NCBI RefSeq assembly: GCF_900116425.1 | Contig: NZ_FPAS01000003.1 | Span: forward strand, 124,001-188,000 | Length of the DNA stretch: 64,000 nt | Reading direction: 5' to 3' | Origin: Lishizhenia tianjinensis | GTDB taxonomy: Bacteria; Bacteroidota; Bacteroidia; Flavobacteriales_D; Crocinitomicaceae | Part shown: piece by piece, positions 40,943 through 48,953 of the stretch | Numbering within the stretch: position 1 is the first letter of the stretch | How the letters are laid out: each line of letters begins with the position of its first letter | Program-made: the position numbers and the translations under genes | Notes under the pieces: model-generated | Told to the model about the DNA's origin: nothing | Databases searched by the model: none | What the model saw: only the letters and a program-made list of their open reading frames with translations

Positions 40943-43149
40943 TTATTTAGGTTTTTTAAGATTTCCATTCCAATTGCTCTAGCCAATAGTGGAGGAACTG
41001 CATTTCCTACTAATGTATATTGTGGTACCGTATTTTTACGATCTTCTCCTCCTGTGGTCCGTTTTCCTTGAAAAACAAAGGTATCGTCAAAAGACTGCAA
41101 TCGTGCCATTTCTCTAACAGTTAAGGCTCTCGGCCTATTATAATGTATAAAATCGTCAGGAATTGTTAAAATTGTCGGACTTTGAGACTCTGGTTTTAAC
41201 ACGTTATAGTTTCTTTTGTTAGAGGACAATCCACAACTATTTAATTCTGGTTGTGCATTTTTATAATTCCCGTGCTTTAAAATTACATCTAAACGTTGAA
41301 TTACTGATTTACTTTGATTACTGGTTTTATGATTATTGAGTAAGTCAAAATACTTCTCACCTTTTAAAAGCGCATTTGAATCCTTAACGTAAAATGGTTT
41401 GGTCTGTGGTTGAAAACGCTCAACTAAACGCCCGTTTCTTGACCATTCAGCATAAGTCTTACCATCTTTTAAACACACTTTCCCATCGATATCCCTGTTT
41501 TTCAGAAGATTCTTCTTTTTATTAGCGGATCCATTGTACTGTTTAGAAAGGTCAACAAGGTCATAACGATGTGCTTCTTGATTATTTCCAATAAAATCCA
41601 AATCATATAACGCTTCAAAAATAGTAACCTTTTCATCTTCTGAAACAGTTGAAGGTATTTCTGATATAAATTTTTGATCCTTACGACAACCGATAAATAG
41701 AACTCTTTCTCTATTTTGAGGAACTCCATAATTTGAAGCATTTGCAACAAAAGGTTTCTCAATTTTGTAAAGTCTAATTTTCTCTAAAATACCACCCAAT
41801 TCATCTTTTTGCCCTACATTACAATACGACTTTAATATATCAATAGATTCATTAAAAGAGGTTGTGTATATTTTCAGAGCAGTTATTATATCATTACAAG
41901 CACTTTTATAACTCGCTGGAATTTTTAATAATTTAAATGAAGATTCGATTTTTGAAATAATTCTATCTGGACTAATTTCAGTAAGAAAATCTGTAAAAGC
42001 TTCTACAAAATCATCTCTATCAATATCACAGTAGTCTTTTTCTTTTATTATATCACGTTTTAATTTATCCCATTGTTTTGTTCTAGACAACAGCTTAAAT
42101 CCATGACGAATGGTATTCATATTGACATCTGTTTTACTTGTTCTGTAATCGACAATTTTAGGAGTTATTTTTCTAAACCGATTATCTATAAAATTAACAT
42201 AATCCTCTCTTCCAGCATCCTTTTCCTTTTCTAGTAACTTTTCTAGTTCTACCCTTTTAACTAAGCAATCGAAAATAAAGGAATTAGAATCTGTTTTGTT
42301 GTTTTTGATAAACTCAATTAACAAAGGTATTTCGTTGATATCAATGATAGAGTTAATTTCATTAATTATTAAATCCTTAATCTTGCCTCCTTCCTTTGTT
42401 AGTATTCCTTTGACATTTTCCATCACAAAATATTTCGGCTGCAACACCTTAATCACCTCCAAATAGTGAAAAAACAAGTCATCCTTCTTATCAAATTTTT
42501 TACGCTTTCCTGCTAAACTAAAACTTTGACAAGGAGGCCCACCGCAAACAACATCGATACTCTTTCCATCAATTTTTTCCAACAAATTGTCTAAAAAATC
42601 AGGCTCAGTAATATCCTGTGTTAAAAACTTCGTATCTAACCCTAATTGATGATTATATCTAACCACATGAGTCAATTCACAATTTTCATTGATATCATTA
42701 GCAAGAACAAAATCAAAGTATTTGCTATTATGCTCTACTTGTAAAAAACCTTCGCTAAAACCTCCTGCACCCGCAAACAAATCAACAAATGTAATTGGCT
42801 TACCATACAGAGTAATCTGCTCTTTTACCAAATTGACACTATTATTCAGTTTATAACTTTCAATATGTTCGTTTAAAAGATTTTTTATTTCGTTCTTTTC
42901 AAATACTTTTTTACTAGAATGATGTAATATCTCGTCAGCTCTTTCCTTAAGAAAATTTAGGTAATGATTTATCTCTCTTGTTTGGTAAGATTCACCAATT
43001 GCAAGCTGTTTATTTTTATCAAAATCACTTGATTTTATTTTTTGACCGGTCGCCAACTTCACTTGATCCCCATTGCAGTTTATTCTCAAATGAATTGGTG
43101 AAAAACCTTTTTTATCAGGTCTATCTAAATAAAAGTTAATTGTTGCCAT
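40939..43149 (-). CDS. C5 cytosine DNA methyltransferase with Arm DNA-binding N-terminus
   Basis: Transfers methyl from SAM to C5 of cytosine. Motifs from the ATG at 43149: I FVDLFAGAGGFSEGF (121-135), IV GGPPCQSFSLAGKR with catalytic Cys207, VI YFVMENVKG (240-247), VIII NYGVPQNRERVLFIG (473-487), X YTLVGNAVPP (712-721). Between VI and VIII lies a large insertion of about 220 residues. Residues 1-85 match the Arm DNA-binding domain of Bacteroidota tyrosine recombinases (MATINFYLDRPDKK, SPIHLRI, VKLATGQKI), a rare fusion. An alternative ATG at 43167 is less likely because of the promoter position. First gene of the three-gene AT-rich operon; no separate standard restriction enzyme gene is present. 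Confidence 0.9.
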   Translation of the reverse strand: MATINFYLDRPDKKGFSPIHLRINCNGDQVKLATGQKIKSSDFDKNKQLAIGESYQTREINHYLNFLKERADEILHHSSKKVFEKNEIKNLLNEHIESYKLNNSVNLVKEQITLYGKPITFVDLFAGAGGFSEGFLQVEHNSKYFDFVLANDINENCELTHVVRYNHQLGLDTKFLTQDITEPDFLDNLLEKIDGKSIDVVCGGPPCQSFSLAGKRKKFDKKDDLFFHYLEVIKVLQPKYFVMENVKGILTKEGGKIKDLIINEINSIIDINEIPLLIEFIKNNKTDSNSFIFDCLVKRVELEKLLEKEKDAGREDYVNFIDNRFRKITPKIVDYRTSKTDVNMNTIRHGFKLLSRTKQWDKLKRDIIKEKDYCDIDRDDFVEAFTDFLTEISPDRIISKIESSFKLLKIPASYKSACNDIITALKIYTTSFNESIDILKSYCNVGQKDELGGILEKIRLYKIEKPFVANASNYGVPQNRERVLFIGCRKDQKFISEIPSTVSEDEKVTIFEALYDLDFIGNNQEAHRYDLVDLSKQYNGSANKKKNLLKNRDIDGKVCLKDGKTYAEWSRNGRLVERFQPQTKPFYVKDSNALLKGEKYFDLLNNHKTSNQSKSVIQRLDVILKHGNYKNAQPELNSCGLSSNKRNYNVLKPESQSPTILTIPDDFIHYNRPRALTVREMARLQSFDDTFVFQGKRTTGGEDRKNTVPQYTLVGNAVPPLLARAIGMEILKNLNK

Positions 43150-43180
43150 ATTTTTTAACGGACGCATTTACGTACACGGA

Positions 43181-43188
43181 CAAATTTA
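43181..43188 (-). promoter_or_regulatory. -7 element of the methyltransferase operon (TAAATTTG on minus)
   Basis: Perfect TAnnTTTG on the minus strand, predicting a start of transcription near 43174 and a 25-nt leader to the ATG at 43149. It lies within three copies of the hexamer ACGGAC (plus strand 43158, 43176 and 43188), which may be recognition sites. Confidence 0.5.
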
Positions 43189-43316
43189 CGGACAATTAAT
43201 TTACTATCACTATAATACTAATTGGAATTTTAATAAATATTTATTTTGGTCCTGAAAAGTGAGCATAGATTCAAAACCCAACACTACTTTACCTTTGACT
43301 TTTAAATCCTCCCCTG

Positions 43317-44549
43317 TTACGCTTGCTCCAACTCTAACACCGTAATCTCTGGTAATATTCCTACTCTCCCGGCAAAACCTAAGAATCCAAATCCACGGTT
43401 GACGTAGAGGTTTTGTTCACCCTCGGTGTAGAGGCCAGCCCATTGTTTGTAGATGTACTTAGACGGACTCCATTTGAAATCGCCAATTTCTACCCCCATT
43501 TGGGTTCCGTGCGTATGACCAGATAAGGTTAAATGTACTTTCTTAGGGAACTCTTTGACTTGTGCATCCCAGTGGGTTGGATCGTGCGACATCAAAATAT
43601 TAAATTCACCATCATTTACACCTTCGTAGGCTTTGTGTATATCTCCACGTTGTATAAAACCTGTCCCCCAGTTTTCTACTCCAACTAATTTAATTTGCTC
43701 ACCATCTTTTTCCAGGGTAACGTTTCTGTTGTGCAACATTTCGAACCCAGCATCTTCGTGGTTTTTCGTTACATCTTTCACACTTTGTGCAACTACAGCT
43801 TCATCTGCTCTCCCTCTACCGTGTATGGCATAATCGTGATTCCCCAAAACGGCAAACTTACCGAAAGGAGCACTCAAACTTTTCAACAAATGGTTGTAAG
43901 GCAAAATTTCTTTAGCATCGGAGTTTACAATATCTCCAGTAAATAGAATTAAATCTGCGTTTTGTTCCTGCATCAAATCTATACCGCGTTTCACACTTTC
44001 TAAAGAATCGAAAGATCCGGAATGGAAATCTGAAAATTGAACAATTTTAAATCCGTGAAAAGCTTTGGGTAAATCTTTGGCTGCGACTTTAACTTTGTGA
44101 ATTTTGTAGGCGTATTTTCCTTTGGTAATTCCATATAAGAAAGAAGAAAAGGGAATGGCTGCTAAACCTAGTCCTGCCAATTTCACAAACCTTCTGCGCT
44201 CGGTAACCACCTCAACACTTTCTTTCGACGATAATTTTTCACTAACCCATCCAAAGAAAATAAGTACATCATCCAACAAGAACACGGCGCTCATCAATAC
44301 TTCTACAACCGTAAAAGTAAACATCAACGCACTAAGGAAATTACTCCAAAAACTTGGTGCTGCACCTTGGGTAAACCAGCGGTAAAAAACATATATTCCT
44401 ATGAAGAAAAACAGGGCCGATACCACAAAATAACTGCGCGTAAACCACACCGATAAACTCGCTTGGTACATCCCTCTAAATACATAGAGCTTCAATAAAA
44501 AAAGCAATACCAATACAATCGTAATTACAACCCCTGCCGACATTTTCAC
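43317..44549 (-). CDS. Membrane metallophosphoesterase
   Basis: Membrane-anchored calcineurin-like phosphoesterase of the YkuE/UDP-2,3-diacylglucosamine-like group. Four N-terminal helices (residues 5-100: VVITIVLVLLFLLKLYVF to FTVVEVLMSAVFLL), then a twin-Arg-free linker and a catalytic domain at 160-400. Metal motifs are QFSDFHSGSFDS, LFTGDIVNSDA, VLGNHDYAIHGRG, LMSHDP and LSGHTHGTQMG, all intact. The substrate is not evident. 410 aa is normal. It is a single gene at the right edge of the AT-rich island, so probably core. Confidence 0.9.
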   Translation of the reverse strand: MKMSAGVVITIVLVLLFLLKLYVFRGMYQASLSVWFTRSYFVVSALFFFIGIYVFYRWFTQGAAPSFWSNFLSALMFTFTVVEVLMSAVFLLDDVLIFFGWVSEKLSSKESVEVVTERRRFVKLAGLGLAAIPFSSFLYGITKGKYAYKIHKVKVAAKDLPKAFHGFKIVQFSDFHSGSFDSLESVKRGIDLMQEQNADLILFTGDIVNSDAKEILPYNHLLKSLSAPFGKFAVLGNHDYAIHGRGRADEAVVAQSVKDVTKNHEDAGFEMLHNRNVTLEKDGEQIKLVGVENWGTGFIQRGDIHKAYEGVNDGEFNILMSHDPTHWDAQVKEFPKKVHLTLSGHTHGTQMGVEIGDFKWSPSKYIYKQWAGLYTEGEQNLYVNRGFGFLGFAGRVGILPEITVLELEQA

Positions 44550-44614
44550 TTGAATAAATTTAGTGGCCGAAAATTAGTGCAATTTGAAAGAAATAAAAGG
44601 TTAGGAAAAGACAT

Positions 44615-44647
44615 AAACAAAAAAGTCACCCAAACTGGGTGACTTTT
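44615..44647 (-). terminator. Rho-independent terminator
   Basis: Perfect 12-bp stem AAAAGTCACCCA/TGGGTGACTTTT with a three-base loop, T run on the minus strand, 21 bases after the stop of the 138-aa gene. Confidence 0.9.
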
Positions 44648-44668
44648 CAATATTTTTCAGACTCAAAC

Positions 44669-45085
44669 TTAGAATTTATCGTTCCAAGCTGGAAGTTCAC
44701 TGTGCATATCAAAATATTCTTGCAATACTCTTCCTTTTACGAAATTGGGTATGTCAAAAAATTCTTTATCCGCGGTAACGAACCAATAAACACGGTAAGA
44801 GTCCGCATTATTTTTAGCGAACTGTTCTTCAAAAATGGCTTGCATATCACAAGTAGCATTTTTCTTGTTGAACAAATTTTTAAGGGTGTTTTTTCCAAAA
44901 CCACCTTGTTTATCTACTTCTCCAGAAGAGGCGATAAACACAAAATTTTCTTTTCCACCAACGATGCTATATACTGAAATAACACCTGGTTCATTGGGTA
45001 GGTCATCTACAACTACGTCTAGATCATCAATGTCGTGCAAGTCAAACTCCCCTTGCTCAACGTAGTTTTCTAATTCTTCAATCAT
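44669..45085 (-). CDS. Unknown 138-aa protein, weak GIY-YIG likeness
   Basis: Soluble acidic protein with no firm family. The segment EPGVISVYSIVGGKENFVFIASSGEVDKQGGFG (residues 32-64), followed by LKNLFNKK, is a faint echo of GIY-YIG nuclease domains, but the canonical GIY and YIG triads and catalytic Arg/Glu are missing, so any nuclease role is doubtful. The C-terminus has YRVYWFVTADKEFFDIPNFVKGRVLQEY, compatible with an alpha/beta fold. The N-terminal 30 residues are very acidic (EQGEFDLHDIDDLDVVVDD). Stand-alone minus-strand gene with its own terminator. Confidence 0.55.
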   Translation of the reverse strand: MIEELENYVEQGEFDLHDIDDLDVVVDDLPNEPGVISVYSIVGGKENFVFIASSGEVDKQGGFGKNTLKNLFNKKNATCDMQAIFEEQFAKNNADSYRVYWFVTADKEFFDIPNFVKGRVLQEYFDMHSELPAWNDKF

Positions 45086-45155
45086 TTTATATTTCTAAAA
45101 TTTGTTTCGAAAATACTAAAAAAGTATTTGCCTCAAACAAATAATTAAGATTTGA

Positions 45156-45713
45156 TTATTTCTTAACGTACTGAGTCAGAATTACTATACGTTGACCTTC
45201 TACTTTTCCTTCTATATGCTCAGGGTTATCGTGTACAAGGGTTATGTTTCTTACGGCAGTACCACGTTTTGCGGTGAATCCACCCCCTTTAACTTTCAGG
45301 TCTTTGATCAACACAACTGAGTCACCATTCTCCAAAACAACCCCGTTACTATCCACGTGTTTCACTGCATTTTCATCTTCCACACCTTCTTTTGCCCAAG
45401 CTAAAACATCATCTTCCAGGTAAATCATGTCTATTAAATCCATAGGCCAACCCTCACCTTTCAATTGATGTAACATGCGGTAGGCAATTACCTTAACGGC
45501 ATCCACTTCGCTCCACATGGCATCATTTAAAACTCTCCAATGGTTTCCATCCACTTCGGCAGCACCTGTTAACTGGTCGTTACACGTTGTACAAAGGTGA
45601 ACATTTCCGTTAATGTCTTTGGCATCTTTAGGGGCAACAGTATATATGGCAGTAGCTTCAGCACCACAAACTTCACAATTTCCGTTGCTTCGCTTTGTAA
45701 TTTCTTTCTTCAT
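45156..45713 (-). CDS. PhnA domain protein (YjdM-like)
   Basis: PhnA-type protein, once thought to act on phosphonates but now of uncertain function. An N-terminal zinc ribbon (CEVCG at 14-18 and CTTCN near 42) is followed by a linker with Trp residues and a C-terminal SH3-like PhnA beta-barrel: VLENGDSVVLIKDLKVKGGGFTAKRGTAVRNI. This region is the diagnostic PhnA block. 185 aa is within range for the two-domain Bacteroidota form. Monocistronic; neighbours give no clue. Confidence 0.88.
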   Translation of the reverse strand: MKKEITKRSNGNCEVCGAEATAIYTVAPKDAKDINGNVHLCTTCNDQLTGAAEVDGNHWRVLNDAMWSEVDAVKVIAYRMLHQLKGEGWPMDLIDMIYLEDDVLAWAKEGVEDENAVKHVDSNGVVLENGDSVVLIKDLKVKGGGFTAKRGTAVRNITLVHDNPEHIEGKVEGQRIVILTQYVKK

Positions 45714-45767
45714 GATTGTGTGTGTTTTTTTTGCAAAGAAAGCAATTCTTGAAGCTTATTGCCAGTT

Positions 45768-46208
45768 TTAATTTACCCTGTGCATGTTAAAGCGCATAGT
45801 ATCACCGTTTCCGTAGACGATAGCATGTATGGAATCTGGGGCAATTATGTAGTGGATATACTTAGGAAAACTGTTGTTTTCATTCTCCGCTAAGAACTCT
45901 TGTGAGCTGTAAGAAAGCACCTTAAAACTTGTAGGATCTGGATTTACATCTTCAACCACATAAAACAATTCCTTCCCCATTTTCTTGAGTTCTATGTGTT
46001 CTGTAAACACGAGCTCATCGTTTTTAAAACGTTGACCTTCTCCTAAAAACTTTTCGTCTTGGGTGTACCATTTCTCCCTAAAAAACAAGTTTCCATTATT
46101 GTCATAAACCTCCCAGGTTCCAGAAAGATTCTCTTTGAGTTGTGTCAATTTTGATTGTTCACACCCCCCAAGAAATAGCAGTAATAAAGTAAAATAGAGC
46201 GCGCGCAT
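45768..46208 (-). CDS. Unknown lipoprotein, 146 aa
   Basis: Exported lipoprotein: signal with lipobox LLLFLGGCEQ (Cys16). The mature part (LSGTWEVYDNNGNLFFREKWY and ELVFTEHIELKKMGKELFYVVEDVNPDPTSFKV) is a beta-rich lipocalin-like fold of the DUF6265 type, here called only from pattern. It starts 12 bases after the TolC-family gene and may be the last member of the exporter operon, but nothing else ties it to export. Confidence 0.6.
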   Translation of the reverse strand: MRALYFTLLLLFLGGCEQSKLTQLKENLSGTWEVYDNNGNLFFREKWYTQDEKFLGEGQRFKNDELVFTEHIELKKMGKELFYVVEDVNPDPTSFKVLSYSSQEFLAENENNSFPKYIHYIIAPDSIHAIVYGNGDTMRFNMHRVN

Positions 46209-46220
46209 TTTCTTTTAAAG

Positions 46221-47603
46221 TTAAATGTTACATCTCACATAATCTAATTGTGCCTGCAACATATTTCGGGTATAATAAAGTTCTATCAATTTGATACGCG
46301 CGGCCAATAAATTTTGATCTCGTGTATTGATTAAAAATTGAGAAGATTCTCCAGCATTAAATAAATTTTGCTCCGCATCCAACAAAACTTGGTACATCTG
46401 CACGGCCCTTTCTTGAACACTTATCTGAGTAATCGCATTATTTAAAGCGTTTTGAACACTCTGAATTTTATAGGATAGTTGAGTTTTTTTAAGCACCAAT
46501 TTACTTTCCTGCGTTTCGAGTTTGATTTCATTCAACTTCACACTTGCACGCTCTTTTCGGGTAAAAATAGGATAGGCAAATGTAGCTCCCCATTTGTAAT
46601 TGCTCAAGGTATAATCTTGTACAATTCCATTTCCCGTTTGATCTCCTAATGCATTGTATTTTACTTGAAGTTGAGGCTTTAAAGCCTCTCTTTTCATACG
46701 CGTATCTATCATCACTCCTCTGATATCATTTTGAAACAATAGAATCTCTGGGTGACTATCAACGGTAGCGTCCACATCTATCAAAGGAGGAGTACTTACA
46801 GCTGACAATTGAGGAACAAGTGTACTGTCCATTTCCAAGGGTAAAAATCCATCTTGCCATAAATAGGTATTCAACCAAATACGTTTGTTGGTTAAATCTA
46901 AATTGGCTTCCATAAATTTCAACAACCTATCTTGCACTTGTATGCTTGCCTTTAAGGTGTCAACAGCAGGTATATCTCCATACTTTACACTTTCTCTTAA
47001 ATTAAGTAAACGCAATTCTACCAACGATAAATTATTGGCCAACAAGTTTTGTTTTTCGTAGGCTTTGTACCAATCATAGTAGGCTTGAGAAGCTTGCAAC
47101 TTCAATTCATTGAGCATTAATTTCTGCTCCTGAACTGTATTTTGTTGCATCAATTTAGCTTGTTTCAAATCTGCTCTACGTTGGTCTATGAACATGCCTT
47201 GACCTAGGTTGACAGAAATACCTGCATTCCACAAACCCAAATCGGGAGTGTAACTTTCATCATTTAAACGGTAACCAACATTGTTGTCGTAACCTGCCAT
47301 TAATTCTACCCCAAACCAAGTTGGAATTTTTAAACCGCCGTGCAGGTAACTGTAATATTGTTTTCCATCGTAATACTTCTGGTTGGCATTTCCTTCTAAT
47401 TTAGGATCAAAGCCTCCTCTACCTTTTTGTAGATAAGCATCACCACTTTCTAGCTTTAATTTCGCCTGAAAAGCCATGGGATGGTGTTGCATTACCACCT
47501 CCATATACTCCTCATAGGTAAAAACCTGTGCTGAATCTTGACGGGTTGACTGCCCCATTGAAACGAAGGGCAAGAACATCGCTAAAAAGATTAACTGTCT
47601 CAT
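46221..47603 (-). CDS. TolC family outer-membrane channel of ABC exporter
   Basis: Outer-membrane factor for the adjacent HlyD/ABC pair. Signal peptide ends at FVSMGQ (residue 18). TolC repeats: FTYEEYMEVVMQHHPMAFQAKLKLESGDAYL at 30-60, long helices with LQASQAYYDWYKAYEKQNLLANNLSLVELR near 165, and the second repeat near 330-450 ending LIELYYTRNMLQAQLDYVRC. 460 aa is normal. Its start overlaps the HlyD-like gene by four bases, which argues for coupled translation and a joint tripartite exporter. Confidence 0.9.
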   Translation of the reverse strand: MRQLIFLAMFLPFVSMGQSTRQDSAQVFTYEEYMEVVMQHHPMAFQAKLKLESGDAYLQKGRGGFDPKLEGNANQKYYDGKQYYSYLHGGLKIPTWFGVELMAGYDNNVGYRLNDESYTPDLGLWNAGISVNLGQGMFIDQRRADLKQAKLMQQNTVQEQKLMLNELKLQASQAYYDWYKAYEKQNLLANNLSLVELRLLNLRESVKYGDIPAVDTLKASIQVQDRLLKFMEANLDLTNKRIWLNTYLWQDGFLPLEMDSTLVPQLSAVSTPPLIDVDATVDSHPEILLFQNDIRGVMIDTRMKREALKPQLQVKYNALGDQTGNGIVQDYTLSNYKWGATFAYPIFTRKERASVKLNEIKLETQESKLVLKKTQLSYKIQSVQNALNNAITQISVQERAVQMYQVLLDAEQNLFNAGESSQFLINTRDQNLLAARIKLIELYYTRNMLQAQLDYVRCNI

Positions 47604-48952
47604 TTCTTCGTTTTTTTATCTTGTTGCTCTTTGGCTTTGTAATATTCTGGAGGGAAGCCATTAACGTTACGCCAGAGTTCGTACCACACAGGAACATCTC
47701 CTAACATAATTAAATTGGTTGCTCCAGATCCAACTCTCAAAGCATCTGGCCATGGAATTTGTTCAGGATCTTGTTTCACCAAAACTCTATATTTTCCATT
47801 AGCAGAAATAAACTGGTCTATGGCATATATCTTTCCACTGTAGGTACCGTGCGAAGCATTTGGCCAACCTGAAAAGATAATTGCAGGCCATCCATCAAAC
47901 TGTATACGAACCTCTTCACTTACCTGAATTAACGGTAAATCTATAGGCTCTACATAAAGTTCTAGGGCCAGTTCGTAATCCATAGGCATGAAAGAAAGAA
48001 TTTCCTGTCCTTCTTTTATTATTTCCCCTATACCATAAGTGGCAGTTTTGGTAACATAACCGTTTTGTGGTGCAGTAATGAAATAAAGTCCATTCCTAAA
48101 CTCGTAATTACTGTAAGTGTTTTCTAATTTATTTACACTTCCTTCCGCTTCATACTGCTGGGTTAAAGCTGTAATTCTGTCGGATTGCAACTTGTTTAAA
48201 TCGCTTTGAAACTTAACTTCTATATTGCTCAGTTCTATGCTCAAATTCGTTACTTCGTTTTGGGCATTGTACCATTTGTTTCGAGCAGAAAGAGCATAGG
48301 CTTGTGTTTGCTGTAATTTCAATTTACGTTGCTCGTAGTCGTATTTCGACTTCAAACCTTGTTGATACAAACTATCTATACGACTAAACTGCTGCTGAGC
48401 AATGTCGTAATTCGTTGCCTCTGCAGTAGCTGTGATACTATCGTTTTGAACTTTAAGTATAGCCTGTTGCAATTTATTTTTGGCTTGCGAGAGTTTTAAA
48501 TCTCTTTGCTCCTTTAATACAGCTATTTGATTATCGATTACCGCAATTTTATCTGAATAGTTCGTAACCGACTGCTTCTTTAAGTTTACTTGATTTTTAG
48601 TACGGGCCAATAACTTATCATCGAAATAAGCGTCTTTGATTTCCTTTATCTTAAGGATGGTATCCCCTTTGGAAACAAAATCACCTTCTTGTACAAACCA
48701 GGTTTCTACTTGACCTCCGATAACAGAATTCAAGCGTTGTGGCCTGTGTTCTGGCTTAAGTGTAGTCACAAAACCTTCAGACCTTATGGTTTGGGTCCAT
48801 GGCAAGAAAGAAGTAATGATAACCACGATAAATAAAGACAACAAAATGCGTCGTAACACCTTACTCGTGGTCTTTGCTTCTACGTTAACAAGTGTAGAAT
48901 AATTTCCCTTCCTAACGTACTTATAAACTTTGTTATGAGATATGTTTAACAT
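47600..48952 (-). CDS. HlyD family membrane fusion protein
   Basis: Type I secretion adaptor that spans the periplasm. Cytoplasmic N-terminus of about 30 residues, membrane helix at 33-50 (LRRILLSLFIVVIITSFLPW), first lipoyl half VIGGQVETWFVQEGDFVSKGDTILKI, then a very long coiled-coil hairpin (residues 115-275, rich in Gln/Lys/Asn) and second half PQNGYVTKTATYGIGEIIKEGQ, followed by a beta-barrel domain. 450 aa. The hairpin is much longer than in the RND adaptors of this window, as expected for contact with TolC in ABC exporters. It begins one base after the ABC gene. Confidence 0.92.
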   Translation of the reverse strand: MLNISHNKVYKYVRKGNYSTLVNVEAKTTSKVLRRILLSLFIVVIITSFLPWTQTIRSEGFVTTLKPEHRPQRLNSVIGGQVETWFVQEGDFVSKGDTILKIKEIKDAYFDDKLLARTKNQVNLKKQSVTNYSDKIAVIDNQIAVLKEQRDLKLSQAKNKLQQAILKVQNDSITATAEATNYDIAQQQFSRIDSLYQQGLKSKYDYEQRKLKLQQTQAYALSARNKWYNAQNEVTNLSIELSNIEVKFQSDLNKLQSDRITALTQQYEAEGSVNKLENTYSNYEFRNGLYFITAPQNGYVTKTATYGIGEIIKEGQEILSFMPMDYELALELYVEPIDLPLIQVSEEVRIQFDGWPAIIFSGWPNASHGTYSGKIYAIDQFISANGKYRVLVKQDPEQIPWPDALRVGSGATNLIMLGDVPVWYELWRNVNGFPPEYYKAKEQQDKKTKK

Positions 48953-48953
48953 T

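Noticed and set aside
38604-43316. Attachment sites or an integrase for the AT-rich methyltransferase island.
   Set aside because: No tRNA, integrase or flanking direct repeat was found on comparing both boundaries; the mode of entry stays open.
44669-45085. GIY-YIG nuclease.
   Set aside because: GIY/YIG triads and catalytic Arg/Glu are missing; only a faint pattern remains.
45768-46208. Exporter substrate or accessory role for the lipoprotein at the end of the ABC operon.
   Set aside because: Only closeness supports it; the protein is a generic lipocalin-like lipoprotein.
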